Below are positions 44,003 to 53,481 of a stretch of 64,000 nucleotides of DNA, piece by piece. Under the pieces are notes generated by a model that worked only from the letters and a program-made list of their open reading frames with translations, searched no databases and was not told the DNA's origin. A program made the position numbers and the translations under genes. Position 1 is the first letter of the stretch; each line of letters opens with the position of its first letter. The stretch is from the NCBI RefSeq assembly GCF_965228705.1, contig NZ_OZ245832.1, positions 62,001 through 126,000 on the forward strand, read 5' to 3'. Source of the DNA: Croceimicrobium sp965228705. GTDB taxonomy: Bacteria > Bacteroidota > Bacteroidia > Flavobacteriales > Schleiferiaceae.

Positions 44003-45482
44003 TCTCTTCCTCTAAGATTTGCTTTAGTCTTTCTTGTAAAAGCTGTTCCTGCTCTTCTTTAATTAGTCGGTGGGGCGGACAAACCCTTTGCTCACAATTT
44101 TGTACCGAACAAGTTTCGCAGCTGGTGCCTACAATTTGAGTGCTGATTTTAGGGTCTTTATGAAACTGAACCTGCTTTTTGAAATTTGCATTAAGCTCCA
44201 GGCCAATTACCACACTGCGTTGCGCATTGGGGCTTACCGGGTCATTTTCGCGAGCGCCCAGCATAAGGTACTCCTCACCGGTATCTTGATAAACACTAAT
44301 CTGGCAACCCAAGGCCAAAGCTCCAGAGCGATAGTAATTTTTAGGCTTTAGCAATAAATCGGTACTTAACCATCTGCGACAGTAGTTTATGGTTCCTGTT
44401 AAAGCTTGGGGTTGGTGTTTGCGACTCAGGTGCAATTCCTTACTTAATACGGGGGCCGAATCACTATTCTGTTGCAGGCGTAAAAAGAAGAGTTGATTTA
44501 AGCCGAAGTGGGTTGGTAAGATATTCGTTAATCGCTGTAAAAAGGTTTCTGCCGAATCGGTGAATTCGCTCATCAGTTTATGAAAGCGAGCACTGTCCCA
44601 TTGTTTTTCTTTGAAAAAGCTTTTCAAGGCGGTGCAGATACGATCTTCGGGTAATACCAGGGCACCAGCAAAATAGGAGGCCTGGAAATTATGGAGGACC
44701 TCTTCGAAACGATCAAATTTTATCCAACTAAAACTTAGGGGACGATCTTCGATTTGGAGATGACAATAGCCCAGTTCTTTAGCCAGGATAAAGACTTTCT
44801 GAGCCTCCGGGATGCCAGGGCTTAATAGGAGAGTCGTGGATTTTGGAATAAACAAGGAACGCAAAGTGCCAGGGAGATCCTCTTTGGCTAGGCGCTCTTC
44901 ATCCAGCTTATAGCCAAATTCCTCTTTTAAAATTTCTGCCAGTTCAGCTGACTTCACTTTTTGTTGCAGGTCTAATTGATAGAGTCGGGCAAAATCGCGC
45001 ACCGCTTGTTCTAAGTCGGGAAAGTAATTTTGATGACTTTCCTGATAACTCCGCAAAGCAGCGAGATAGAAGTTCTCTCGACTTACCTGATAGTGGCGCG
45101 TCATTTCAAAAAGAGTGCTTATAAAGGCGGATACTTTATCTGGTGCACCAGCGATAATATCGATGAGATTGCTTTCTTCAATTCCGAATAGTTCCAGAGG
45201 TATCTCTTTAAGAATGCCACTTAAGATAATATCACTTAAAGGAGCCATGCTGCCACTGAGCTTCATGCTCACCATTTCATCATATTCTACCTCTAAGGCT
45301 TTGGCTAGTGCCAGGATTTTATCAGGTTTAGGATACTTCTTTCCCTTCTCAATTTCATTGAGATAACTCTTACTGAGCTGGGTTTTTTTCGATAAACCGA
45401 AGAGTGATAAACCTCTTTCGGTACGAATTTGCTTCAATTTTAAGCCAAAAATTATTCGAAGTTGTTCTTCCTGAAGAACCAT
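43986..45482 (-). CDS. XRE-family ScfR/RamB-like regulator of the glyoxylate shunt
   Basis: 498-aa DNA-binding regulator. An N-terminal helix-turn-helix (about 10-70: LKQIRTERGLSLFGLSKKT, YLNEIEKG) is followed by an IrrE/M78-like domain whose zinc motif is degenerate (AKELGYCH at about 232-240 instead of HELGH). A C-terminal short-chain acyl-regulator domain ends in a cysteine cluster CETCSVQNCEQRVC (about 453-466). Actinobacterial RamB and related ScfR proteins control aceA/aceB. Here the gene is divergent from aceB-aceA with a palindrome in between, so regulation of acetate or fatty-acid use is very likely. Confidence 0.88.
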   Translation of the reverse strand: MVLQEEQLRIIFGLKLKQIRTERGLSLFGLSKKTQLSKSYLNEIEKGKKYPKPDKILALAKALEVEYDEMVSMKLSGSMAPLSDIILSGILKEIPLELFGIEESNLIDIIAGAPDKVSAFISTLFEMTRHYQVSRENFYLAALRSYQESHQNYFPDLEQAVRDFARLYQLDLQQKVKSAELAEILKEEFGYKLDEERLAKEDLPGTLRSLFIPKSTTLLLSPGIPEAQKVFILAKELGYCHLQIEDRPLSFSWIKFDRFEEVLHNFQASYFAGALVLPEDRICTALKSFFKEKQWDSARFHKLMSEFTDSAETFLQRLTNILPTHFGLNQLFFLRLQQNSDSAPVLSKELHLSRKHQPQALTGTINYCRRWLSTDLLLKPKNYYRSGALALGCQISVYQDTGEEYLMLGARENDPVSPNAQRSVVIGLELNANFKKQVQFHKDPKISTQIVGTSCETCSVQNCEQRVCPPHRLIKEEQEQLLQERLKQILEEETNLNN

Positions 45483-45500
45483 GCTAGCCTACTTTTCCAG

Positions 45501-45532
45501 CAAATCTACACATTTATCTTAAGGGTTCTCAA
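45501..45532 (-). promoter_or_regulatory. Promoter of the ScfR/RamB-like regulator
   Basis: Minus strand TTG (45532-45530), 21-nt spacer, TAGATTTG (45508-45501), full -7 match; start codon at 45482. Confidence 0.55.
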
Positions 45533-45549
45533 TAAATGAAATTGCAAAA

Positions 45550-45569
45550 TTTAGCGAACGTTCGCTAAA
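45550..45569. promoter_or_regulatory. Perfect 20-bp palindrome, candidate operator of aceBA
   Basis: TTTAGCGAACGTTCGCTAAA is perfectly self-complementary. It lies just upstream of the aceB -7 element, where the -33 contact is expected, and 18 bp upstream of the regulator's -33 element. This is the best candidate binding site for the divergent ScfR/RamB-like regulator. Confidence 0.75.
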
Positions 45570-45587
45570 ATGTATGAATTTGCTTTT

Positions 45588-45595
45588 TATATTTG
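45588..45595 (+). promoter_or_regulatory. -7 element of the aceB promoter
   Basis: TATATTTG, a full TAnnTTTG match, about 20 bp before the aceB ATG. No good TTTG at -33; that position is taken by the palindrome, suggesting activator dependence or repression by occlusion. Confidence 0.55.
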
Positions 45596-45614
45596 ATTCG
45601 TCAAACTAAGAATC

Positions 45615-47210
45615 ATGAATAAAGAATTAGTCAATCTGGCCTACGGATTAAAATTTGATGGTTTCTGGAAACCCGAATTGGAAGATGTTTTTAGTACTGA
45701 TGCCCTTAAGTTTATTCGGGTTTTAGATCAAAAATTCGGTGCGGAGCGCAAACAATTACTCATGGAGCGCAAACTTCGTAATGAAGAATGGTACAAACAG
45801 CCGCCCGAATTTCCCAAGTTAACGCAATCCATTCGGCAGGGCGATTGGAAGGTGGCAGCGCTTCCCGATGATTTACAAGACCGCCGAGTGGAAATTACCG
45901 GTCCGGTAGACCGCAAGATGATTATTAACGCTTTAAATTCTGGTGCCAAGGTTTTTATGGCCGATTTTGAAGATAGCAATGCGCCTTCCTGGGCCAACAT
46001 TGTTTTTGGTCAGCTTAATTTATTCCAGGCCGTGCGCGGTACTCTGGAATTCATTGATGAAGCGCGCGGAAAGGAGTATCGCCTCAATTCTCAAACTGCC
46101 ACCTTAATGGTAAGGCCACGAGGTTTACACCTGGAGGAGAAACATTTCATTTGCGATGATCAAGCCATTTCCGCTTCCTTATTCGACTTTGGACTGTACT
46201 TCTTTAACAATGCTCAAGCCTTAGTAGACAAAGGATCAGGCCCTTATTTTTATTTACCTAAAATCGAATATTATCAAGAGGCCGTCTGGTGGAATGAGGT
46301 ATTCAACTTTAGCGAAGCTTATCTCAAGCTAAAACCAGGCAGTATTAAGGCCACAGTTTTAATTGAGACTATCAATGCCAGCTTTCAACTGGATGAAATT
46401 CTTTATGCTCTCCGAGAGCATTCGGCTGGATTAAATTGCGGGCGCTGGGATTACCTGTTCTCCTATATCAAGCGTTTTAAGGAACATCCGGATTATCTCT
46501 TTCCGGATCGGGATGCGCTAAGCATGGAAACGGACTTTATGCGGGCCTATTCCCGTCGACTTATCCAGGTATGCCATAAGCGTGGGGCGCAGGCTATGGG
46601 CGGAATGGCAGCTCAAATCCCGATTAAAAATAATCCCGCGGCTAATGAAGCGGCTTTCGCCAAAGTAAGGGCTGATAAACTCCGTGAGGTGCAAGACGGT
46701 CATGATGGAACCTGGGTAGCTCATCCAGCCTTGGTACCGATCGCCCTGGAGGTTTTTAATGAACACATGCCCGAAGCAAATCAAATCGCTAAGCAATTTC
46801 CACACTATCAAATTGCCGCCAAGGATTTGGTAGCCAGGCCCCAGGGAGAGGTGAGCGAGGCAGGCTTAAGGAAGAATATTTCGGTAGGCATTCAGTATCT
46901 CGCGGCCTGGCTTAGTGGTCAGGGTGCAGCGGCCATTCATCATCTTATGGAAGATGCTGCTACCGCTGAAATTAGCAGGACCCAAGTCTGGCATTGGCTG
47001 CATCGAAAGGTTCAATTATCCGATGGTCGCGATTTAAGTCGTGATTTATTTGAACGGATTTACCACGAGGAGCTTAGTTTGCTCGAAACGGAAATTAATC
47101 CGCAGTGGAAAGATCGATTGCGCACCGCTGCACGATTCTTTCATCAATTGGTAACCGCACCAGAACTGAAGGAGTTCCTCACCACTGAACTCTACCATAC
47201 CCTCACTTAG
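45615..47210 (+). CDS. aceB: Malate synthase A
   Basis: Condenses glyoxylate with acetyl-CoA to malate, second step of the glyoxylate shunt. At 531 aa it has the length of the A-type enzyme. Recognised by GPVDRKMIINALNSGAKVFMADFEDSNAPSW, LMVRPRGLHLEEKH (catalytic Arg) and the MGGMAAQIPIKN block. Followed 89 bp later by aceA on the same strand, with no terminator between, so they are probably co-transcribed from the promoter at 45588. Confidence 0.97.
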   Translation: MNKELVNLAYGLKFDGFWKPELEDVFSTDALKFIRVLDQKFGAERKQLLMERKLRNEEWYKQPPEFPKLTQSIRQGDWKVAALPDDLQDRRVEITGPVDRKMIINALNSGAKVFMADFEDSNAPSWANIVFGQLNLFQAVRGTLEFIDEARGKEYRLNSQTATLMVRPRGLHLEEKHFICDDQAISASLFDFGLYFFNNAQALVDKGSGPYFYLPKIEYYQEAVWWNEVFNFSEAYLKLKPGSIKATVLIETINASFQLDEILYALREHSAGLNCGRWDYLFSYIKRFKEHPDYLFPDRDALSMETDFMRAYSRRLIQVCHKRGAQAMGGMAAQIPIKNNPAANEAAFAKVRADKLREVQDGHDGTWVAHPALVPIALEVFNEHMPEANQIAKQFPHYQIAAKDLVARPQGEVSEAGLRKNISVGIQYLAAWLSGQGAAAIHHLMEDAATAEISRTQVWHWLHRKVQLSDGRDLSRDLFERIYHEELSLLETEINPQWKDRLRTAARFFHQLVTAPELKEFLTTELYHTLT

Positions 47211-47299
47211 TAATCTATTAAATATCAATTTTTTAAACCGAAATGAGCTTTCGGAGTGGGAGTTCCATTTCTAAAATTCACCTCTAAAATCGTCCAAGA

Positions 47300-48574
47300 A
47301 TGGATAAGCAAACTCAAATTAATCAGATCAAAGAAGACTGGGCTGTAAATCCCAGGTGGAACGGAATTATCCGCCCCTATACAGCAGAGAAGGTAGTTGA
47401 GCTTCGCGGCAGCTACCGCATTGAATATACCCTGGCCCAATTGGGTGCTGAAAAGCTTTGGGATAAACTAAAATCGCAGGACTGGGTGGCGGGTTTGGGA
47501 GCCTTAACGGGCAATCAGGCCATTCAAGAAGTGATGGCGGGCCTGGAGGCTATTTACCTCAGTGGATGGCAAGTGGCGGCCGATGCCAATTTAGCCGGAC
47601 AAATGTTTCCCGACCAAAGTTTATATCCTGCCAATTCGGTTCCGGCAGTAGTAGAGAAAATTAACAATGCCTTGCTTCGTGCGGATCAAATTCAAAGTGT
47701 AAAAGGAGAGGCCAAGTATGATTTTCTCGTACCCATCGTAGCCGATGCTGAAGCGGGATTTGGCGGTAATCTCAATGCCTTCGAATTAATGAAGGAGATG
47801 ATTAAAGCCGGAGCGGCCGGAGTACATTTTGAAGATCAGCTTAGCAGCGCTAAAAAATGTGGCCACCTGGGCGGTAAAGTCTTGGTGCCAACGCAAGAGG
47901 CCATTCAGAAATTGGTGGCGGCTCGCTTAGCGGCAGATGTAATGGGTGTACCTACCTGTATTATTGCGCGCACGGATGCCGATGCGGCCAATTTAATTAC
48001 CTCCGATGTAGATGAACGCGATCGTAAATTTATCCTCGGCGAGCGCAGTGCAGAAGGTTTTTACTATGTGAAGAATGGGGTAGAGCAGGCTATTGATCGC
48101 GGCTTGAGCTATGCTCCCTATGCGGACCTAATCTGGATGGAAACCTCTCATCCCAGTATCGAGGAAGCAAAAGCTTTTGCAACAGCTATTCATGCGCAAT
48201 TCCCCGGGAAATTACTGGCTTATAATTGCTCGCCCAGCTTTAATTGGGCTTCCAAATTATCGGTAGCTGAAATGGAAAGCTTCCGTGAAGAATTAGCAGC
48301 GCTGGGCTTCAAATTCCAATTTATTACCCTGGCCGGTTTCCATGCCCTTAATACCAGCATGTTCGAATTAAGCAAAGCCTATAAGGAGCGCGGAATGGCT
48401 GGTTATTCTGAATTACAAGAAAGAGAATTCGCCTTGCAGAAGGACGGTTTTGTCGCCGTGAAGCATCAGACTTTTGTGGGCACTGGCTATTATGATGAAG
48501 TACAGAATACGGTGACAGCGGGAATGACGAGCACCACTGCTATGAAAGGCTCTACTGAAACGGCGCAGTTTTAA
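47300..48574 (+). CDS. aceA: Isocitrate lyase
   Basis: Cleaves isocitrate to glyoxylate and succinate, first step of the glyoxylate shunt. 424 aa. The catalytic signature KKCGHLGGK (C187) is intact, as are ADAEAGFGG for Mg binding and the NCSPSFNW substrate loop. Together with aceB it allows growth on acetate, fatty acids or other C2 sources. A strong terminator follows 16 bp after the stop. Confidence 0.97.
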   Translation: MDKQTQINQIKEDWAVNPRWNGIIRPYTAEKVVELRGSYRIEYTLAQLGAEKLWDKLKSQDWVAGLGALTGNQAIQEVMAGLEAIYLSGWQVAADANLAGQMFPDQSLYPANSVPAVVEKINNALLRADQIQSVKGEAKYDFLVPIVADAEAGFGGNLNAFELMKEMIKAGAAGVHFEDQLSSAKKCGHLGGKVLVPTQEAIQKLVAARLAADVMGVPTCIIARTDADAANLITSDVDERDRKFILGERSAEGFYYVKNGVEQAIDRGLSYAPYADLIWMETSHPSIEEAKAFATAIHAQFPGKLLAYNCSPSFNWASKLSVAEMESFREELAALGFKFQFITLAGFHALNTSMFELSKAYKERGMAGYSELQEREFALQKDGFVAVKHQTFVGTGYYDEVQNTVTAGMTSTTAMKGSTETAQF

Positions 48575-48590
48575 TAAGATTCATTCATCC

Positions 48591-48632
48591 ATAGCCCGCT
48601 CCGAAAATGGAAGGGAGGGGCGGGCTATTTTT
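48591..48632 (+). terminator. Terminator of aceBA
   Basis: Stem ATAGCCCGC / GCGGGCTAT around a G/A-rich loop of about 20 nt, then a run of T. It partly overlaps the stop of the convergent lipoprotein gene. Confidence 0.8.
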
Positions 48633-49104
48633 TACCCTTCAAAACTAAGTCTGCTTTGCGGATCTCAAGGCTGGGATCTTTTTGTCCCATCAACAAGACT
48701 TTGAAATTGTAGTCTCCGGCCTTTTGAATCTCTATCGGACCATTTAAACCATAATAGCTTTCGCTGATGCGATCTCCATCCTGACTGCGAGATTCACGCT
48801 CTCGATTTTCGGTACTGGATGGATTGATATAGAATTCTCGCAAGTATTCACCATCCACGAAAATCACCACTCTAAAGAGTAAATTCTGATCACCACTATA
48901 GCTGTAATCCATATCCGACCATAGTTCCAAGGTCTGATTTGCCTCTAGTCTCAGGCTGTCCTCAGCAATAAAAAACTCCCCCTGGGGTGAGGTTAAATTG
49001 TGGGGAGAAAAGCGGCTTAATTCTGTCATGCCCTTTTCGTGGCAGGCAGAAAGCATTAAAACGATTAAAATGCCCAAAAGGCTTAAGCGCAATCCATTTT
49101 TCAT
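48625..49104 (-). CDS. Small lipoprotein, function unknown
   Basis: 159 aa with a lipoprotein signal (LSLLGILIVLMLSAC, Cys21). The mature part looks like a single beta-sandwich (LRLEANQTLELWSDMDYSYSG, VVIFVDGEYLREFYI), perhaps a carbohydrate- or protein-binding module. It follows the small membrane protein gene by 7 bp and so belongs to the penicillin-acylase transcription unit. Confidence 0.7.
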   Translation of the reverse strand: MKNGLRLSLLGILIVLMLSACHEKGMTELSRFSPHNLTSPQGEFFIAEDSLRLEANQTLELWSDMDYSYSGDQNLLFRVVIFVDGEYLREFYINPSSTENRERESRSQDGDRISESYYGLNGPIEIQKAGDYNFKVLLMGQKDPSLEIRKADLVLKGKK

Positions 49105-49111
49105 TTCAGAA

Positions 49112-49492
49112 TTAATCTATAAAATCTTCTTCCTCTTCTTCGGTTTCCGGCTTGGATGCAGGGCTAAAGATCAAGAGCAAGGCATTGGCAGCTTTGGCCA
49201 TTAAACTCATGGTTAGCACTGATACCAGGGCAATGATAAGCCATAGCGAAACACTTTCCAACTTCATGATATCCGAAACACTCTGATTAATGAAATCCGG
49301 AATGGGATTAATGAAAAGGGCAACTACGAAGGCTAAAACCGAAAGCAGGAGGTAATAAAAGAAATTGATGCGCATCCGGGGAACCCAACCCACCAAAAAT
49401 GAAAGGCCTAAGAACACCCATAAATCCGAGAGAATTAGGGCACCAATAAATAAGCTCAGGTGCAAAAAGCTAAAGCGTAATAAACCTTTCAT
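49112..49492 (-). CDS. Small multi-pass membrane protein, function unknown
   Basis: 126 aa with about four hydrophobic segments and a very acidic C-terminal tail (ETEEEEEDFID). No known motif. Its ATG overlaps the penicillin acylase stop (TAATG), indicating translational coupling. Confidence 0.7.
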   Translation of the reverse strand: MKGLLRFSFLHLSLFIGALILSDLWVFLGLSFLVGWVPRMRINFFYYLLLSVLAFVVALFINPIPDFINQSVSDIMKLESVSLWLIIALVSVLTMSLMAKAANALLLIFSPASKPETEEEEEDFID

Positions 49493-51822
49493 TAGTCAAA
49501 TTTATAGGTTACCGACCAGGGACTCTGTTCCGGGCTTTCTACCCAGTTGATCTTATGATAGCGGATATTATACCAATCCGAAATTTGATCGGTATAATGC
49601 TGATGTCCGGGAATTCCGGATTGACCACCTGCCAATACTGTTTCGGCTATAGGATTGCCGGAAGTTAATTCTACCAAAGTACGCATAGAGGGACCATGAG
49701 TACCGGGCAAATGTGAGGAAACATTTACAGTACGCGGACTGCCTTTGGCAGGGAATGGAGTATGGTTAAAGGGCATTAATCGCAGCAGGTGGCGGAAATA
49801 AATTTTATGGTATTTACCGTATTGCCAAAGCTTAGGATTGTAACCATAGTAGTCGCCTAAATATTTAACTGTTCCGGCCCAAGCGGCATCTATCAATTCT
49901 TCACGGGATAGATACTGTCCGGATCCGATAGGAATGGGTTTATTCTGATAAAGCAGATACAGCATGCGATCGGCGGGAGGTGGAAAATCAAAGTCTCCCA
50001 GGAGTTGCGCATTGATGGTATCTAATATGGCGGTTTTAAATACACTGTAAATGGTGGCCGCTTCTGAATCTTCATCGCAATTACCCGCCCAGTTTTCAAG
50101 GTAAGGGAGAAAGATTTCCGGGCTGCTGTTAATCATGATATCCTTCAATAAAGGCCATTCACCATCGATGATATCGCCATGCATTTTCTTTAAATGATCG
50201 CGATCAATTTTGGGCTTTTCCATTAGCATTTCACTAATGCGACGACCCCGAGCACTGGGGCTAAAAAGGGTGTTGAGGTAAGGGCTAATTTCTCCCACCA
50301 CCTGGTGTTGGTTCGCGGAGTGGTTCCAGCCCTTTTCAGGATTTAAGACATAGAGTTTTCGTCCCATATGCTTAAAGCGGGCTTTATCCTCACTGCGACG
50401 GGCATTTACAATTCCACGTTGAGGTTGATCATGCATTAAGGCAAAGCCAGAGGTTACCATGCCTATATTCCCTTGATTGTCAGCCAGCACAAAGTTCTGT
50501 GGCGGATGACCAAAGTTTTGCAAGGCCTGATAAGCCTCTTCCAGATTGTTTGAGCGCCGTATATCCAGGAAGGCCCGTAATTCGCTGCTTTCAAAGTTTT
50601 GAGCAACCCACTGTGTGGCCAGAAAATCACCCTCAACACTATCCAAAGGACCGAAATAAGTATCGTAATACACGAAGGAAGCATTTTCGCGTCCCTTTAC
50701 CGGGAATTCTACTTTATGAGGTACCAGGTCTTCCCACTGTCCATCCAGTTTATATTGCCGGTCATCATTCAATTCTAACTTGTAAAACTCCGTGAGATCC
50801 CAGGTGGCATTGGTCATGCCCCAGGCCACTTTATTGGTGAAGCCCGAAATAATAAAGGGAGCTCCGGGTATGCTAAAGCCATGTGCTACTTTGCCTGCCA
50901 CCACTTGATGCACCTCATACCAGGTTCCAGGTAAATCTAATGAGAGATGGGTATCATTGCATAAAAAGGCGTTGCCGGTGCTGGATTTAGAAGCCGCTAC
51001 CGACCAGTTATTGGATCCTACTTCATTGTCTGCCGCTCTACGCACTTGAGCGGAATCAAAGTCCATCTCAGGAATATAGCTTCTTAAACCCTGGCGAGGA
51101 TTGATTGTGTCTACCTGACTGATTTCCGGGTAAATGGGAAATATGTAGTCCCGTTTCCAGGGATAATAATATTCGATGAGGTTTTGGGGAAGGTATTTTT
51201 GAAGGGCTGAGAATTTAAGGTCATTCTCGCTGTAGTTCAGCACCTTATCCATGTAGCGAATCAGGATGATCGGATCATGCGCTTCCATAGGAGTGGGCTC
51301 AAATCCCAAGAGGTGAAATTCTGGGGGACGTTCGCCACTTTTCTGTTGTTGGAGGTAAAAGTTAAAACCTTTGGCATAAGCCTCAAAGATAGAAGCCAAT
51401 TCGGGATCTTCATTTTTTAGCTTTTCGAAAGCCTCCTTACTCTTTTGATCGAAATCAAATTTTAACCAAAAGCGATCGGATTTTACCGCTCTCCAACCCG
51501 CTACTTCGCATAAACGACCTTTAACCGTACGGCGCAGCATTTCCAATTGAAACTGACGGTCTTTGGCATGGGTAAATCCCATTCCATAGGCTAATTCGGC
51601 TTCATTATCCGCAAAAACATGCGGTACTCCACGCTCATCATAGCTAATGCGTAATCCGGGATATTCACTGCCGCTAAAATTGCGATCCTCATCTTCCAGA
51701 CTTACTTGGAGGACGGAGGTGGGGTAGATGAAAAATTCCAATAGCTTAGGAACACCAGGCCAGGGAATACTTAAAAGGGCAATCCAAAGTCCAGCAACAA
51801 TTAACCAGATCCAATTTCGCAT
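49492..51822 (-). CDS. Penicillin acylase family protein (Ntn hydrolase)
   Basis: 776-aa Ntn amidohydrolase of the penicillin/acyl-homoserine-lactone acylase family. An N-terminal hydrophobic segment (WIWLIVAGLWIALLSIP) directs export. The precursor is normally cut to give the beta chain with N-terminal Ser, here in EVGSNNWSVA (about S270, nucleophile). The following FLCNDTHLSLDLPGTWYEVH matches the family. The frame can start at TTG 51852, but ATG 51822 places the signal segment first. Substrate may be N-acyl amides (antibiotics, AHLs, lipid amides). Neighbouring amidase and amidohydrolase genes suggest a peptide or amide scavenging role. Confidence 0.9.
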   Translation of the reverse strand: MRNWIWLIVAGLWIALLSIPWPGVPKLLEFFIYPTSVLQVSLEDEDRNFSGSEYPGLRISYDERGVPHVFADNEAELAYGMGFTHAKDRQFQLEMLRRTVKGRLCEVAGWRAVKSDRFWLKFDFDQKSKEAFEKLKNEDPELASIFEAYAKGFNFYLQQQKSGERPPEFHLLGFEPTPMEAHDPIILIRYMDKVLNYSENDLKFSALQKYLPQNLIEYYYPWKRDYIFPIYPEISQVDTINPRQGLRSYIPEMDFDSAQVRRAADNEVGSNNWSVAASKSSTGNAFLCNDTHLSLDLPGTWYEVHQVVAGKVAHGFSIPGAPFIISGFTNKVAWGMTNATWDLTEFYKLELNDDRQYKLDGQWEDLVPHKVEFPVKGRENASFVYYDTYFGPLDSVEGDFLATQWVAQNFESSELRAFLDIRRSNNLEEAYQALQNFGHPPQNFVLADNQGNIGMVTSGFALMHDQPQRGIVNARRSEDKARFKHMGRKLYVLNPEKGWNHSANQHQVVGEISPYLNTLFSPSARGRRISEMLMEKPKIDRDHLKKMHGDIIDGEWPLLKDIMINSSPEIFLPYLENWAGNCDEDSEAATIYSVFKTAILDTINAQLLGDFDFPPPADRMLYLLYQNKPIPIGSGQYLSREELIDAAWAGTVKYLGDYYGYNPKLWQYGKYHKIYFRHLLRLMPFNHTPFPAKGSPRTVNVSSHLPGTHGPSMRTLVELTSGNPIAETVLAGGQSGIPGHQHYTDQISDWYNIRYHKINWVESPEQSPWSVTYKFD

Positions 51823-51878
51823 GCTGTTAAAATTTCGGTTGAAATTAAGCAAAAGCCTTCAGATCAGGGGAGCAGCCT

Positions 51879-53477
51879 TTAATTTTTCGGTAAAGGATCG
51901 CTGGGAAGGAATTCAGGGGCTTTAATTGCTTTGCGCTCAGCTTCGTAAATCGCAGCAATTTGTAATAGCAATAATTCTGAGCCTTGCCGGCCGAAAAGAC
52001 TAAGACCTACTGGCAAACCTTTGATCATACCCATTGGTAGGCTAAGGTTGGGATATCCGGATATCGCAGCAGGGGAGGAGCTTCCTAAAATATAATGATC
52101 TCCATTAACCGGATCTATAATCCAGGCGGGAGCTCCGCTGGGGGCCATAATTGCATCCAGCTTTAAGCTGTCCATGATCCGATCAATACCTAATGCCCGA
52201 CTATTGGCTTGCATTTTATCGAGATTACGCAGGTAATTGTCGTATTGACTGCTGTCTTTTTCCAGGGCCATTTCCAGGTATTCCTGACCGAACCATTGCA
52301 ACTCCACGCTATCTGTATTGTTAAAAGCAATCAGTTCCTCCAGATTGTGCACAGGCAGAGTGGAATCCAAGCTGCTTAAATAGGCATTGAGTCCCAAATG
52401 AAATTCATAGAGCATCACCTCGAAAGAAGCATAATTGGTTTCAGGAGCAAGAATGTCGGGTACTTCCACAAATTCAACTCCCTTTTTTTGGAGTAAGGCT
52501 TTCGCCTGATGGAACAGCGCGTCAACTCTTTGATCTTCGCCTAAAGCCTGGCTGTAAATACCAATACGCAAAGTGGAAAGGTCCAGGCTGTCCGGATTAA
52601 GATTTTGGAATTCCAGCCGCTCTGCTGTAGTTAAATCCGGGTCCCAAGATGTAAATCGACCGGGATTCGCAGTATCGGGATCGGCAATAATACTGAGGAC
52701 CAGGGCAGCATCTCGAATGGTTTTAGCGATAGGACCAGCGGCATCCTGACTATGGGCAATGGGAATAATGCCTTTAGCCGAAACCAAGCCTACCGTAGGT
52801 TTCAGGCCTACCAGGCCATTGCTTTGACTGGGGCAAATAATGGAACCATTGGTTTCGGTGCCAATTGCTATCGGGGCAAATCCGGCTGCCACCGCGACCG
52901 CTGAGCCTGAGCTGCTGCCACATGGATTTCGAGTCAGGATATAGGGATTTCGAGTAAATCCCCCCAAAGCACTCCAGCCACTGATGCTGCGCACTCCTCT
53001 GAAATTAGCCCATTCACTAAGATTAGCTTTGGCGAGAATAATGGCCCCCGCAGCTCGTAAACGCGCCGTTAATTGTGCATCCACGGGGCGGTAATTCATG
53101 GCCAGGGCTCGGGATCCTGCGGTGGTGGGCATAGAGTCCCGACTTTCAATATTGTCTTTCAGAATTATCGGAATTCCATGCAGGGGGCCTAGTATTTGTC
53201 CGGCCCGGTACAGGGCATCGAGGCTATCGGCAATCGTTAGGGCATGGGGATTTACGCTAATAATAGCTCCTAAATTCGGGCCCTTTCGATTCATTTGCTC
53301 AATCCTCTGCAAATAGATGGCAGTAATCTCATGAATACTCCAGGTACCACTGGCATAGCCCTTTTGAATTGCGGCGATATCGGCCTGCAAAGGATCAAAG
53401 TCTAAGCTATCTTTCTGAGCTCTGGATGTGGTCGTCAGCAAGATTAGAAACAGACAAATAAAAGAGCTCTTGAGCAT
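51879..53477 (-). CDS. Exported amidase (amidase signature family)
   Basis: 532 aa with a signal peptide (SFICLFLILLTTTSRAQ). The amidase signature triad is visible: Lys in ILKDNIES (about residue 106), and Ser/Ser in GSSSGSAVAVAAG (about 185) with ETNGSIICPS. It resembles GatA-like secreted amidases rather than GatCAB itself. Its start is only 4 bp from the stop of the upstream amidohydrolase gene. Substrate unknown. Confidence 0.9.
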   Translation of the reverse strand: MLKSSFICLFLILLTTTSRAQKDSLDFDPLQADIAAIQKGYASGTWSIHEITAIYLQRIEQMNRKGPNLGAIISVNPHALTIADSLDALYRAGQILGPLHGIPIILKDNIESRDSMPTTAGSRALAMNYRPVDAQLTARLRAAGAIILAKANLSEWANFRGVRSISGWSALGGFTRNPYILTRNPCGSSSGSAVAVAAGFAPIAIGTETNGSIICPSQSNGLVGLKPTVGLVSAKGIIPIAHSQDAAGPIAKTIRDAALVLSIIADPDTANPGRFTSWDPDLTTAERLEFQNLNPDSLDLSTLRIGIYSQALGEDQRVDALFHQAKALLQKKGVEFVEVPDILAPETNYASFEVMLYEFHLGLNAYLSSLDSTLPVHNLEELIAFNNTDSVELQWFGQEYLEMALEKDSSQYDNYLRNLDKMQANSRALGIDRIMDSLKLDAIMAPSGAPAWIIDPVNGDHYILGSSSPAAISGYPNLSLPMGMIKGLPVGLSLFGRQGSELLLLQIAAIYEAERKAIKAPEFLPSDPLPKN

Positions 53478-53481
53478 AGGC

